Shown here piece by piece: positions 20,546 through 29,103 of a DNA stretch of 64,000 nucleotides. The position numbers and the translations under genes are program-made. The DNA lies in assembly GCA_963786395.1 (NCBI GenBank), contig CAWAZD010000014.1, forward strand, positions 62,001 through 126,000, written 5' to 3'. Numbering within the stretch: position 1 is the stretch's first letter; every line of letters starts with the position of its first letter. The notes under the pieces were generated by a model. It was not told the DNA's origin. It saw only the letters and a list, made by a program, of their open reading frames with translations, and did not search any database. The DNA is from Fen-1301 sp963786395 (lineage in GTDB: Bacteria; Bacteroidota; Ignavibacteria; Ignavibacteriales; Ignavibacteriaceae).

Positions 20546-20565
20546 CCCAGGCATGAATGCCTGGG
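20546..20565. repeat. Palindromic repeat CCCAGGCAT-GA-ATGCCTGGG
   Basis: A 9-bp perfect stem with a 2-nt spacer. The right half plus flank (ATGCCTGGGCTA) recurs at about 10541-10553 next to the two hairpins there, and the downstream GGGGATGACA is also shared. This points to one dispersed repeat family. Confidence 0.6.
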
Positions 20566-20596
20566 CTAATGAGGAAGGGGATGACAATTTTAGATA

Positions 20597-22139
20597 TTAT
20601 GCTTCTTCAACTTTAAGAGTTATATACTCTTCTTTTTTCTTAGGAGGTCTTTCATATAAGACCGTAAGATCTTTATAATGGTTTTGAAGCTCCCAGGGTA
20701 CCTGTTCCCATTTAAATCTCCATGACCAATTTCCTCCCAGGGTTCCGGGAAAATTCATTCTTGCATCACCATTCAGGTTTAATATATCCTGCATTGGAAT
20801 CACAACAGTATCTGCAGAGGACCTGTAAGCAGCCCTGATCAATTCAAAAGTAAAATCTTCTCCATAATAATTCAGATATTTCTGCATATGGGAATAAATA
20901 TCCCTTCCATTATTTCTTTCTTTTTCGAAATAACCACGGGTTGTATCATTATCATGAGACCCGGTATATACAACAGAATTAAACGGAATATTATGTGGCA
21001 GGAATTTAGTTTCCATATCAGTACCAAACGCAAACTGTAATATTTTCATACCCGGAAATTCAAATTTATCTCTTAAATCTGCAACCGACTTGGTAATTAC
21101 CCCAAGATCTTCAGCCATGATTGGAAGTTTGCCCAGATATTTCTCAATTATGCTGAATAACTTTGTCCCGGGTCCTTTAACCCACCGGCCTTTAATTGCA
21201 TTCTCTGCATCTCCCTTTATTTCCCAGTATGCATCAAATCCACGGAAATGGTCAATCCTTATTATATCAACAAGCCCCAGGAGTTTTGAGATTCTTCTTC
21301 TCCACCAGAGAAAATCATCTTTTTCCATCTCCTTCCAATTGAACAAAGGATTGCCCCATAACTGTCCGGTTTCACTAAAGTAATCCGGGGGAACTCCTGC
21401 GACAAATAATAATTTACCTTCTTTATTAACAGAATAATATTCTTTCTGTGACCAAACATCTGAACTATCAAACGCCACAAATATTGGAATATCCCCAATT
21501 ATTTTTATTCCTTTTTTGTTTGCGTAACCTTTTAACTCATTCCATTGTTTCTCGAATATAAACTGAACAAAGTTATAATAATTTATCTGGTCTGATAATT
21601 TCTCTCTTCCATTCCTTCATCGCTTTAGGTTTTCGTAAAACAAGGCCTTTATCCCATTTTGTCCACTCTATACCTTCATGATAGTTCTTTGCTGCCATAA
21701 ACAAAGAGAAGTCGTCTAACCAATCTTTGTTATCTTTAATAAAGAGCAAATACTCTTTTTCCAAACCCATTTTATCCTTCTTAAAATTCTCATAAGATTT
21801 TATATTCAGAGAATTTTTATAATCTATGACTTCACCGTAATCTATTTTAACAGGATCAAATGCTGGTGGGTTGCTTATATCTTCATCGGATAGAAATCCA
21901 TAGTCTCTTAATTTTTCCGGACTAAGCAAAAACAGATTTCCGGCAAATGCTGAAAAACATTGGTATGGAGAGTCGCCGTAACCTGTCGGACCCAGAGGGA
22001 ATACCTGCCATAATTTTTGTCCGGCGGATTCAAGGAAATTAACAAAATTGTATGCTTCATATCCTAAATCTCCAATTCCGAATTTCCCCGGAAGTGAAGT
22101 TGGGTGTAACAAAATTCCTGCGTTTCTTTGAAATTTCAT
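20597..22139 (-). CDS. malQ: 4-alpha-glucanotransferase (amylomaltase, GH77), one frameshift
   Basis: Transfers glucan segments between maltodextrins; it pairs logically with the nearby glycogen synthase. The N-terminal frame has GILLHPTSLPGKFGIGDLG and WQVFPLGPTGYGDSPYQ. After a frame change near 21590 (ELSDQINYYNFVQFIFEKQW is the restored joint) the C-terminal frame has IIGDIPIFVAFDSSDVW, RIDHFRGFDAYWEI with the nucleophile Asp, the acid Glu in AEDLGVIT, and TGSHDNDTTRGYF. About 513 residues matches the compact Thermus-type enzyme. I choose ATG 22139 (MKFQRNAG) over ATG 22166, because AGGA sits just upstream and the family starts here. Confidence 0.92.
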
Positions 22140-22210
22140 AATTATCCTGTGATATTTGGTATTCAAAAATATAAAAAGGGTGTGTAATAAGGAAGAAATG
22201 ATGGGATTGA

Positions 22211-22250
22211 AAAAAAAGTTCCGTCTGACTTTAAATGAAGCCAGACGGAA
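22211..22250 (-). terminator. Terminator for the barrel-protein gene (minus strand)
   Basis: On the minus strand TTCCGTCTG (22250-22242) pairs with CAGACGGAA (22227-22219), followed by a run of T (the A-run at 22211-22217). It lies directly after the stop codon of the minus-strand gene at 22268. Confidence 0.8.
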
Positions 22251-22267
22251 AAACCACGGATTATCGA

Positions 22268-22795
22268 TTATAAACTAGCCGTAACACCAACAGAAGCATA
22301 AGGGAAATAACCAACTCTTATCTGAGCAGCCCATTTGGGGCTGAACCAATAGTTAAGTCCTGCCTGGGCACTTAAAAAGACTCCTCCAACCGAGGCCGAA
22401 CCAAAATTATAACCTGGTCCGTTATAAGAAACCGAAGAAGAACCGATATTATACCCTAATGATATCCCCGCAAACGGATCTAATTTATCTCCTGGCATGA
22501 AATGCCAATTGCCTTGTGCAGCAATAATTATATACGTATATGTCCATTTACCATAATAGAAACTTTCGCTTGTTGAAGAATATGCAACAAAACCGCCAGC
22601 TTGAATATTTTTTTCATAATTCCAAAAATTATATTCTGCTGATATCGGTATTGCTCCTGTACCTGTCAATCCACCGCCGCCAAAACCAACACTTAGACTT
22701 CCGGTGTTTTTACCAACCTCATACTGAGAGTAAGATGTTGTACTTAGGACTAAAACTAATGAAGCTAACAAAAAAGTAAAAAGCATATGTTTCAT
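22268..22795 (-). CDS. Small outer-membrane beta-barrel protein
   Basis: The 175-residue product opens with a clear signal peptide (MLFTFLLASLVLVLSTTSYSQ). The rest alternates Gly, aromatic and small residues in amphipathic strands (ISAEYNFWNY, AQGNWHFMPGDKLDPFAGISLGYNIG, LSAQAGLNYWFSPKWAAQIRVGYF). This is the pattern of an 8-stranded OmpW/OmpX-like barrel of the Bacteroidota outer-membrane protein type. The PFAGISLGYN and GLNYWFSPKWA segments are typical of these families. It is a single gene with its own terminator. Function unknown; a porin or adhesin-like role would be a guess. Confidence 0.75.
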   Translation of the reverse strand: MKHMLFTFLLASLVLVLSTTSYSQYEVGKNTGSLSVGFGGGGLTGTGAIPISAEYNFWNYEKNIQAGGFVAYSSTSESFYYGKWTYTYIIIAAQGNWHFMPGDKLDPFAGISLGYNIGSSSVSYNGPGYNFGSASVGGVFLSAQAGLNYWFSPKWAAQIRVGYFPYASVGVTASL

Positions 22796-23002
22796 AAAAG
22801 TTTCCTTATTTTAAATTATTACACTGCTTAAATTAATAATTTTCAGACAAAACAACAGATAGTTTTAGAATATTATTATAAAAAGAGAAAGATAAATACG
22901 ATGCTAAACAATTTAAACTTTTTCTTTCCTATAATATTACCAAACCTATTTAAAATAAAACATTTTTATGTAAATAAGATGTGTTTTAAATTATACCCAT
23001 AT

Positions 23003-23040
23003 AAAAGAGCTCTTCATTACTTATGAAGAGCTCTTTTTAT
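23003..23040 (-). terminator. Terminator for the PLP-enzyme gene
   Basis: AAAAGAGCTCTTCAT (23003-23017) pairs perfectly with ATGAAGAGCTCTTTT (23023-23037) around a 5-nt loop. It lies directly downstream of the minus-strand gene ending at 23057. The 15-bp stem has T-rich flanks on both strands, so it may work in both directions. Confidence 0.85.
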
Positions 23041-23056
23041 AAGAACAATTAAATTA

Positions 23057-24268
23057 TTAGGGTTCAACAACAGCCAATTTTGCTTCATCCACCATGTTAA
23101 GTGCTTGTTCTATATCTTCGATTATATCATTTACACTTTCAATACCAACTGAAAATCTAACCAGTCCTTCGGTTATGCCAGCCATTGCACGGGCTTCTTT
23201 TCCCATTGAAAAGTGGGTCATACTTGCAGGATGTTGAATTAATGTTTCCACTCCGCCAAGACTTACTGCAAGCTGGCTTAGCTTTACAGAATTCATCAGA
23301 ATCTGCCCGGCATCAAACCCCCCTTCTAATTCAAAGGTTATCATTCCGCCATGTCCTTTATGCTGTTTTAATCCCAATTCATATTGTGGATGGCTTTTCA
23401 ATCCCGGATATATTACACTTTTAATAAGCGGATGTTTTTCAAGATATTCAGCTATTAACTGTGCATTCTCACAATGCCTCTGCATGCGGAGACTTAATGT
23501 CTTGATTCCTCTATGAACAAGAAAAGAATTAAATGGATCTATTACTCCACCTAATTGATTTAACACTTTTCTGAAACTTATATATCTCTCTTCATCTTTT
23601 ACTACAATAATCCCACCCACTACATCTGCATGTCCGTTCAGGAATTTTGTAAGGCTGTGTAAAACCACATCCGCTCCTAACTCAAGTGGACGCTGAAGAG
23701 CAGGGCTCATAAAGGTATTATCTACTACGGTTACGGCTTTATTTTCTTTTGCCAGATCTGATATTGCCCTTATATCTGAAATTGATAGTGTAGGATTACC
23801 AGGACTTTCAACATAAATGACTTTAGTGTTTGGTTTTATGGCTCTTCTTACGGCATCAATATCTGATGTATCTACGTAGGTACTTTCAACACCGAATCTC
23901 TTAAATATTGTATTTAATAGGGTTGTTGTCGGTCCATATACAGCAGTCGAACAAACAACATGATCTCCGTGCGAAACAAGAGCGGTGAAGACTGTATTAA
24001 TAGCTGCCATTCCACTTGCACACCCCAGACCTTTATGACCGCCCTCAAGTTCAGCAATACTATTTTCAAGTGCTTCAACTGTTGGATTAGCCATCCTTGT
24101 ATATATATATCCCTTTTCTTCCCCCGCAAATAACATAGCTCCATGATGAGCTGATTTAAATTTGAATGTTGATGTTTGGTAAATGGGAGGAACTACCGCC
24201 CCGAATTCATATTCCCCAACACCTGAATGAACACATTTTGTATCAAAGGATGAATCATTTTTTTTCAT
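23057..24268 (-). CDS. Trans-sulfuration PLP enzyme (cystathionine/methionine gamma-lyase type)
   Basis: The 403-residue protein is a Cys/Met-metabolism PLP enzyme. It shows VVPPIYQTSTFKF, YTRMANPTVEALENSIAELEGG, the PLP-ring stacking CASGMAAINTVF, VDNTFMSPALQRPLELGADVV and the Schiff-base Lys in HSLTKFLNGHADVVGG. The C-terminus has the SLGGVETLIQHPASMTH substrate loop. Databases often label such genes methionine gamma-lyase, but the catalytic Cys of true MGL (YGCTF) is a Pro here (VYGPTTTLL). Cystathionine gamma-synthase/lyase or O-acylhomoserine sulfhydrylase is therefore equally possible. Frame intact, monocistronic. No SAM-riboswitch-like leader was seen in the 150 bases upstream. Confidence 0.88.
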   Translation of the reverse strand: MKKNDSSFDTKCVHSGVGEYEFGAVVPPIYQTSTFKFKSAHHGAMLFAGEEKGYIYTRMANPTVEALENSIAELEGGHKGLGCASGMAAINTVFTALVSHGDHVVCSTAVYGPTTTLLNTIFKRFGVESTYVDTSDIDAVRRAIKPNTKVIYVESPGNPTLSISDIRAISDLAKENKAVTVVDNTFMSPALQRPLELGADVVLHSLTKFLNGHADVVGGIIVVKDEERYISFRKVLNQLGGVIDPFNSFLVHRGIKTLSLRMQRHCENAQLIAEYLEKHPLIKSVIYPGLKSHPQYELGLKQHKGHGGMITFELEGGFDAGQILMNSVKLSQLAVSLGGVETLIQHPASMTHFSMGKEARAMAGITEGLVRFSVGIESVNDIIEDIEQALNMVDEAKLAVVEP

Positions 24269-24414
24269 AAAATCCCGTCTTTTATAGATTATTGCGCAAT
24301 ATTAAATAAACTAAAATATTTAGAGATAAAAATTAGAATTAATTCCCTTCAAAACATAGGAATAAATATCTTCTCAATGTCGCGTTCCCGCTTAAACATT
24401 AGGGGACATAAAAG

Positions 24415-24669
24415 TTAAAGATTTAAATTTACAAGTTTTGAAGAGACACCAGGAAGTACCGCTATTTTTCTTGCAAGTTCTTCTTTTTGTTCATCTGTGC
24501 CATAAAGTTCTAATATGAGAAGTCCTTCGTCTGAACAGTTATCCATTATCCCATCATGTATACCGAGACGGGTTTTAATAATGCAACCCCAGGCAGTTAA
24601 CACTTGTTGGACCTTTACGGCAGTTTCCTTTCTTTTGCCGATTAAAACTAAAAGAATTGTTTTAGCCAT
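24415..24669 (-). CDS. Small ACT/ferredoxin-fold protein, TM1266-like
   Basis: An 84-residue protein. It resembles the TM1266 'iron-only hydrogenase system regulator' family, a stand-alone ACT-like fold related to the NikR C-terminal domain. The cues are an opening beta strand TILLVLIGKRKE, the helix AVKVQQVLTAWGC, the motif IIKTRLGIHD, then GLLILELYGTDEQKEELARKIAVLPGVSSKLVNL. Such proteins are proposed to bind small ligands or metal, but the role is unproven. No hydrogenase genes are nearby. It is a single gene on the minus strand, divergent from glgA. An AAGGT ribosome site and a perfect inverted repeat lie just upstream. Confidence 0.7.
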   Translation of the reverse strand: MAKTILLVLIGKRKETAVKVQQVLTAWGCIIKTRLGIHDGIMDNCSDEGLLILELYGTDEQKEELARKIAVLPGVSSKLVNLNL

Positions 24670-24682
24670 TATTTTACCTTTA

Positions 24683-24699
24683 TTTTTACATTGTAAAAA
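24683..24699. promoter_or_regulatory. Operator-like inverted repeat upstream of the ACT-like gene
   Basis: TTTTTACA-T-TGTAAAAA is a perfect 17-bp inverted repeat, 13 nt upstream of the ATG at 24669 (minus strand), between promoter and ribosome site. Autoregulation or metal-dependent repression is possible but unproven. Confidence 0.5.
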
Positions 24700-24821
24700 T
24701 AATCAAAATACTTCTAACCTATAATTATTAATTTGAATAGAAGTTTTTGCTATAATTATTTTTTAATTATATAATAATCCGGTATTATTTAGAAACATTT
24801 AACACAATTACCTCGATTTGT

Positions 24822-26288
24822 ATGAAAATAGCTTTTATAGCGTCCGAGGCAGTCCCTTTCGTTAAAACCGGTGGGCTTGCTGATGTTTCAGGTTACCTTC
24901 CAAAAGTGCTCAATAAACTTGGTTGTGAAATAAAAGTATTTCTGCCTCTGTATTCCTCCATTGATCGAAAGGTTTTCAATTTGATTCAGCGCAGCGATTT
25001 GGGACAGTTAGAAATAATTGTTGACAGAAAATCACACTTTGTTAACCTTTATCAAACCATTCTTCCTGATTCAGATGTTGAGGTAAATTTTATAGATTGT
25101 CCTTATTATTTCGATAGGCCGGGTGTTTACACAAATGATCCGGATGAGGATGAGCGATTTATTCTATTTTCTAAGGGAATAATGGAATTTCTCATTAAGA
25201 TAAACTGGGAACCTGATGTTATTCATTGCAACGATTGGCAGTCAGGTTTGATACCATTGTATGTAAAGGATAGCTATAAACATCACCCGCTTTTTGCAAA
25301 AACCAAAACTCTCTTTACTATTCATAATATCGGCTACCAGGGAAAATTTTCCTATCACACACTTATTAAAGCAGGTCTAAATCAGGAATATTTTTTTCGG
25401 GAAGGTCCGGTTGTCAGTGGTGAAAACTTCTCCTTCCTCAAAACCGGTCTATGGTTCTCAGATATAATAACTACAGTTAGTAAGACATATGCCAACGAAA
25501 TTCTTACCCCGGAATTTGGTTCAGGGCTCGACAGGGTTCTTTTATTCAGAAAAGATTCTCTCTATGGAATATTGAACGGCGTAGACTATTCATTATGGAA
25601 TCCCGAAACAGACAAGCATATCCCCTTTAAATATTCCCGTAATGATCTTTCCGGAAAATTAAAGGACAAGAAATATCTCCTTAAACAATTCAATCTGAAT
25701 TTTTATCCCGATATTCCATTGATTGGAATAGTATCGAGGTTTGCCAAACAAAAAGGTTTTGATATTTTTGCTGAAGCAGTCCCTGATCTTATGTTGCTGA
25801 ATGCTCAATGGGTAATTCTTGGCAGCGGTGAATCAAATTATGAATTGTTATTTAAATCTATTACTGATTATTACCCCAGGAAAGTTGCTTCGTTTATTGG
25901 ATTCAATGAAGAACTTTCCCATCTTGTTGAAGCCGGAGCCGACATCTTCCTTATGCCTTCTCATTATGAACCTTGCGGGCTTAATCAGATATACAGCCTT
26001 AAATATGGCACTGTTCCAGTCGTACGTAAGACAGGAGGGCTTGCGGATACTGTTCATGACTGGGACGAATTAAGAAGTTCCGGCAATGAAAATGGAAACG
26101 GATTTTCTTTTTATGATTACTCCGCTTATGCGCTATCTCTTACTGTTAAACGTGCGGTCAATGCTTTCCAATCTAAAGAAACCTGGCATTTAATTCAATT
26201 AAATGGGATGAAAAATGAATATTCCTGGGATATTTCGGCAACTAAATATATGTCGCTTTATGAAAAACTAATTTCTTCATCTGTTTAA
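24822..26288 (+). CDS. glgA: Glycogen synthase (GT5)
   Basis: Transfers glucose from ADP-glucose (or UDP-glucose) to the growing alpha-1,4-glucan. The 488-residue frame is intact and of normal length. The N-terminal GT-B half starts MKIAFIASEAVPFVKTGGLADV with the KTGGL motif that binds the nucleotide sugar; DVIHCNDWQSGLIP and FTIHNIGYQG follow. The C-terminal half has GIVSRFAKQKGFD, the catalytic Glu in MPSHYEPCGLNQIYSLKYG, and a second KTGGLADTV. It is divergent from the ACT-like gene. Together with the amylomaltase it indicates glycogen storage. Confidence 0.96.
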   Translation: MKIAFIASEAVPFVKTGGLADVSGYLPKVLNKLGCEIKVFLPLYSSIDRKVFNLIQRSDLGQLEIIVDRKSHFVNLYQTILPDSDVEVNFIDCPYYFDRPGVYTNDPDEDERFILFSKGIMEFLIKINWEPDVIHCNDWQSGLIPLYVKDSYKHHPLFAKTKTLFTIHNIGYQGKFSYHTLIKAGLNQEYFFREGPVVSGENFSFLKTGLWFSDIITTVSKTYANEILTPEFGSGLDRVLLFRKDSLYGILNGVDYSLWNPETDKHIPFKYSRNDLSGKLKDKKYLLKQFNLNFYPDIPLIGIVSRFAKQKGFDIFAEAVPDLMLLNAQWVILGSGESNYELLFKSITDYYPRKVASFIGFNEELSHLVEAGADIFLMPSHYEPCGLNQIYSLKYGTVPVVRKTGGLADTVHDWDELRSSGNENGNGFSFYDYSAYALSLTVKRAVNAFQSKETWHLIQLNGMKNEYSWDISATKYMSLYEKLISSSV

Positions 26289-26353
26289 ATAATATAAACA
26301 ATGATATTGAATCGGTTTTCAGAAATTGACAGTCCAGGAACGAACGGGGGAAA

Positions 26354-29053
26354 TTAAAAATAATATCCAATTGAAAAATAAAAAAACAATTCACCCCAGC
26401 TTAATGGATTTCCTGGTAGATTTTTCTTGAACAAGAAACTCTTTCCAATTGAAAAGTCAGCCGGACCAATAGGGGTGTCAAAAGATAACGATGTACCCAT
26501 CCCATGCCGTAAGTCTTTGAATCTTATCTGATCCTGAAATTCCCAAACTGAACCAAGATCATATCTGAATTTAAAATATGCATCAAAAAATATAGTGAAG
26601 GGAAATTTATATCTGTATTCAAGAGACGCTAAAAAAATCTGTCTGCCTCTGTATTCATTTTCTCTCATGCCGAAAAATGAGTTTTGACCACCAAGCGAAT
26701 AAAGATCGGTAACTGGCATTGTTTTGTCCCCAAATCCCATCATAATCCTGGGAGATATTGTGTGTTCATTTTTAAACGTAAAGTAACTTTTATAATCAAA
26801 TCCGGCATTTAAATATCCGACTTCTCCCCCAAGTATAGTCTGGGCGGTTTCATATGAGCCATAAAAATATATGCCTTTCCCGGGATATGGATACTTGTCT
26901 TGTGTGTCAATGGTCGAACTGATTTTAAGACTTACTAGTTTAATCTTAAACGGACTGAATGGCTGGTTTTGGATGTTTTTTAGTTCCTGAAATTCGTATT
27001 TACCTGTGAAAATCAGATTTCCAAAACGTTGAACCTGTGAACCTAATGAAATTGATACGCCGTAAAATGTCTGCCTGTATTCTCCGGCAATTGATCTGGA
27101 AAATTCTTTATCTGAATTGGATTGATCGTCCATATAATCATAATCATCATCAAATTTGTAATATGCATTTATTTTATATGTCAGGTAGGTATCAAATATT
27201 CTGTTTGCTTTATGCTCCAGAATATAAGCGAGATTTCTTGTACCGCCTGATATAAGGAATCCTATTTCGGTTGCTGTTCCGAATAAATTCTCTTCCCTTA
27301 AATCCATACTGATTTGTGCTTTTCTCTCATCGTCAATTCTGAATCCAAAACGAATAAGGCTCGAAACCTTTTCTACAACTTTAAGCATTACTATATTTTT
27401 ATTATCTTCTTTTTTTACTGTAAGAACTATATCTTCAAAAAGATTAGTACTTCTAAGATTCGTTAACCCGCGAGCCACATCATTATATAAGAAATACTCG
27501 CCCTTTCTTAATGGAAATTCCCTTGTGATAACACTTGGTTCAGTATTCACATTACCTTCAATTCTGATATCTGATATAATGCCTTCATCAAATTTAATAT
27601 TTACCACACCTAGCTTTTCGTCAAACCAGGTTGTATCCAGTTCTGCCAGTGAAAATCCTTCTTTACGATAAATCTTTAAAATCTCAAATATAGCTTCAGA
27701 AAGTTTCCTTGGGTTGTATGGGTTGTTTTTCAAAGGTTCAAAAATAGAATCTACTTTTTCTTTGATTATAAAGTTTATTCCCGAAAATTTTAAATTGTTG
27801 ACGTGAGGATTATAAATCTTTATGAATTTAATCATAGAATAATCTTTATTCAATGTTATATCAGTTTTAATATCACTAAAATCTCCCGTATTAAAGATTT
27901 TACTCATATCATTGAGTACTTCATAGTTTGAAACGGAATCTTTTAAAGAATATTTCTGCAGAATCTGTCGTTCATAATCTGAAAAGGCGGTTACAGAAAT
28001 AACATTTTTAATATAGAATTCCTTTACCTTGAATTTTTTAAAGTACAGCGAGTCGATCTTTTCCTTTAAATTCTTTATCAACGGGAGGGTTGTTTGGTAA
28101 CCGACATTTATTAAAGAATCAAGATTCTTAAAATCATTTGATGCTTTTGTCAATTTAGGAGTTATTATAAAATTTGCATCTTTCAGCTGTTCTTCATTCA
28201 AAATTTTCATGGGAATGCTTACTATCTGGTCAGCTATAAGCCATGGGTATTGAAGTTCCTCTGAAGAATGTAAATCGCTGGTAGTGTTTACAGAAATTGT
28301 AAAATCGCTTTGTTTTGAAGCTATCTCTGCGGGAATATTTGCAACTAAACCTCCGTCTACTAAAATCAATGATCCCATATTTACAGGTGGTAGAAGGAAT
28401 GATACACTAGAACTTGCTCTCATTGCCTGGCTCAGCGAGCCTGATTTTAAAATAACAGGGTTACCGGTCACAAGGTCTGTACATACTGCGCTAAAATTAT
28501 ATTTTAGTTTATCGAAACCATCAAATGTGTGAATAGGGGACTGAATAGTTAGAAGATTAAGGTAGTTAGCCATTTTTTCACCGCTATAAATTGAGTTGGG
28601 GATTATTGGAGTCAAACCCTTCATGCGTAATGAAAAAATCGCTTTGTCTTCCGTTACTTTCTGGTCAATAAATAATTCTCTGCGGTTGGTTTCCCGGTCG
28701 AGTGATAATAGGTTATCCCAGTCTGTGTTACATATAATCGAATCCAATTCTTCTGCGGAATATCCTGATGCGTAGAGTCCTCCCACTACACTTCCCATAC
28801 TTGTTCCAACTATATCATCGATCTGAATCCCGTTTTCTTCAAATGCTTTCAGTACACCTATTTGTGCAAAACCTCTTGACCCGCCGCCGCTTAAAGCCAG
28901 TGAAATAACCGGCTTTTCGGATATGACTTTTTCTGTTAAATTGAATGGAAGTTGTCTGGTTTTATAATTTAAGGATAGAACTATCTTTGTCTGGGTATAA
29001 CTTAGGGAAGCAAAAATCAGTAATGAAAGGAATATTTTGATTTTAATTTTCAT
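26354..29053 (-). CDS. Patatin-like phospholipase fused to POTRA and Omp85 barrel (PlpD-like)
   Basis: An 899-residue outer-membrane protein with three parts. Residues 1-20 are a signal peptide. Residues 48-320 are a patatin lipase: oxyanion GGGSRGFAQIG, nucleophile Ser85 in GTSMG, and the Asp of VDGGLVANIP, so the Ser-Asp dyad is intact. About 430-580 holds POTRA-like repeats (GNVNTEPSVITREFPLRKG, RGLTNLRSTNLFEDI). From about 590 to the end is a 16-strand BamA-type barrel with YSLGGQNSFFGMRENEYRGRQ and a terminal aromatic beta-signal (SIGYYF). In type Vd secretion such barrels display or release the lipase. Transcribed after the yidC terminator, so probably its own unit. Confidence 0.94.
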   Translation of the reverse strand: MKIKIKIFLSLLIFASLSYTQTKIVLSLNYKTRQLPFNLTEKVISEKPVISLALSGGGSRGFAQIGVLKAFEENGIQIDDIVGTSMGSVVGGLYASGYSAEELDSIICNTDWDNLLSLDRETNRRELFIDQKVTEDKAIFSLRMKGLTPIIPNSIYSGEKMANYLNLLTIQSPIHTFDGFDKLKYNFSAVCTDLVTGNPVILKSGSLSQAMRASSSVSFLLPPVNMGSLILVDGGLVANIPAEIASKQSDFTISVNTTSDLHSSEELQYPWLIADQIVSIPMKILNEEQLKDANFIITPKLTKASNDFKNLDSLINVGYQTTLPLIKNLKEKIDSLYFKKFKVKEFYIKNVISVTAFSDYERQILQKYSLKDSVSNYEVLNDMSKIFNTGDFSDIKTDITLNKDYSMIKFIKIYNPHVNNLKFSGINFIIKEKVDSIFEPLKNNPYNPRKLSEAIFEILKIYRKEGFSLAELDTTWFDEKLGVVNIKFDEGIISDIRIEGNVNTEPSVITREFPLRKGEYFLYNDVARGLTNLRSTNLFEDIVLTVKKEDNKNIVMLKVVEKVSSLIRFGFRIDDERKAQISMDLREENLFGTATEIGFLISGGTRNLAYILEHKANRIFDTYLTYKINAYYKFDDDYDYMDDQSNSDKEFSRSIAGEYRQTFYGVSISLGSQVQRFGNLIFTGKYEFQELKNIQNQPFSPFKIKLVSLKISSTIDTQDKYPYPGKGIYFYGSYETAQTILGGEVGYLNAGFDYKSYFTFKNEHTISPRIMMGFGDKTMPVTDLYSLGGQNSFFGMRENEYRGRQIFLASLEYRYKFPFTIFFDAYFKFRYDLGSVWEFQDQIRFKDLRHGMGTSLSFDTPIGPADFSIGKSFLFKKNLPGNPLSWGELFFYFSIGYYF

Positions 29054-29057
29054 TTAA

Positions 29058-29091
29058 TAAAAAAAGAGGCCGAACATTTTCGTTCAGCCTC
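29058..29091 (-). terminator. Terminator after yidC
   Basis: On the minus strand GAGGCTGAAC (29091-29082) pairs with GTTCGGCCTC (29075-29066), with one G-U pair and a 6-nt loop, followed by TTTTTTTATT. It closes the rpmH-rnpA-yidD-yidC operon. Confidence 0.88.
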
Positions 29092-29103
29092 AAAGTATTA
29101 AAG

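Noticed and set aside
24269..24414. SAM riboswitch upstream of the Cys/Met PLP enzyme
   Set aside because: The upstream region is short and AT-rich, with no conserved kink-turn or pseudoknot elements visible.
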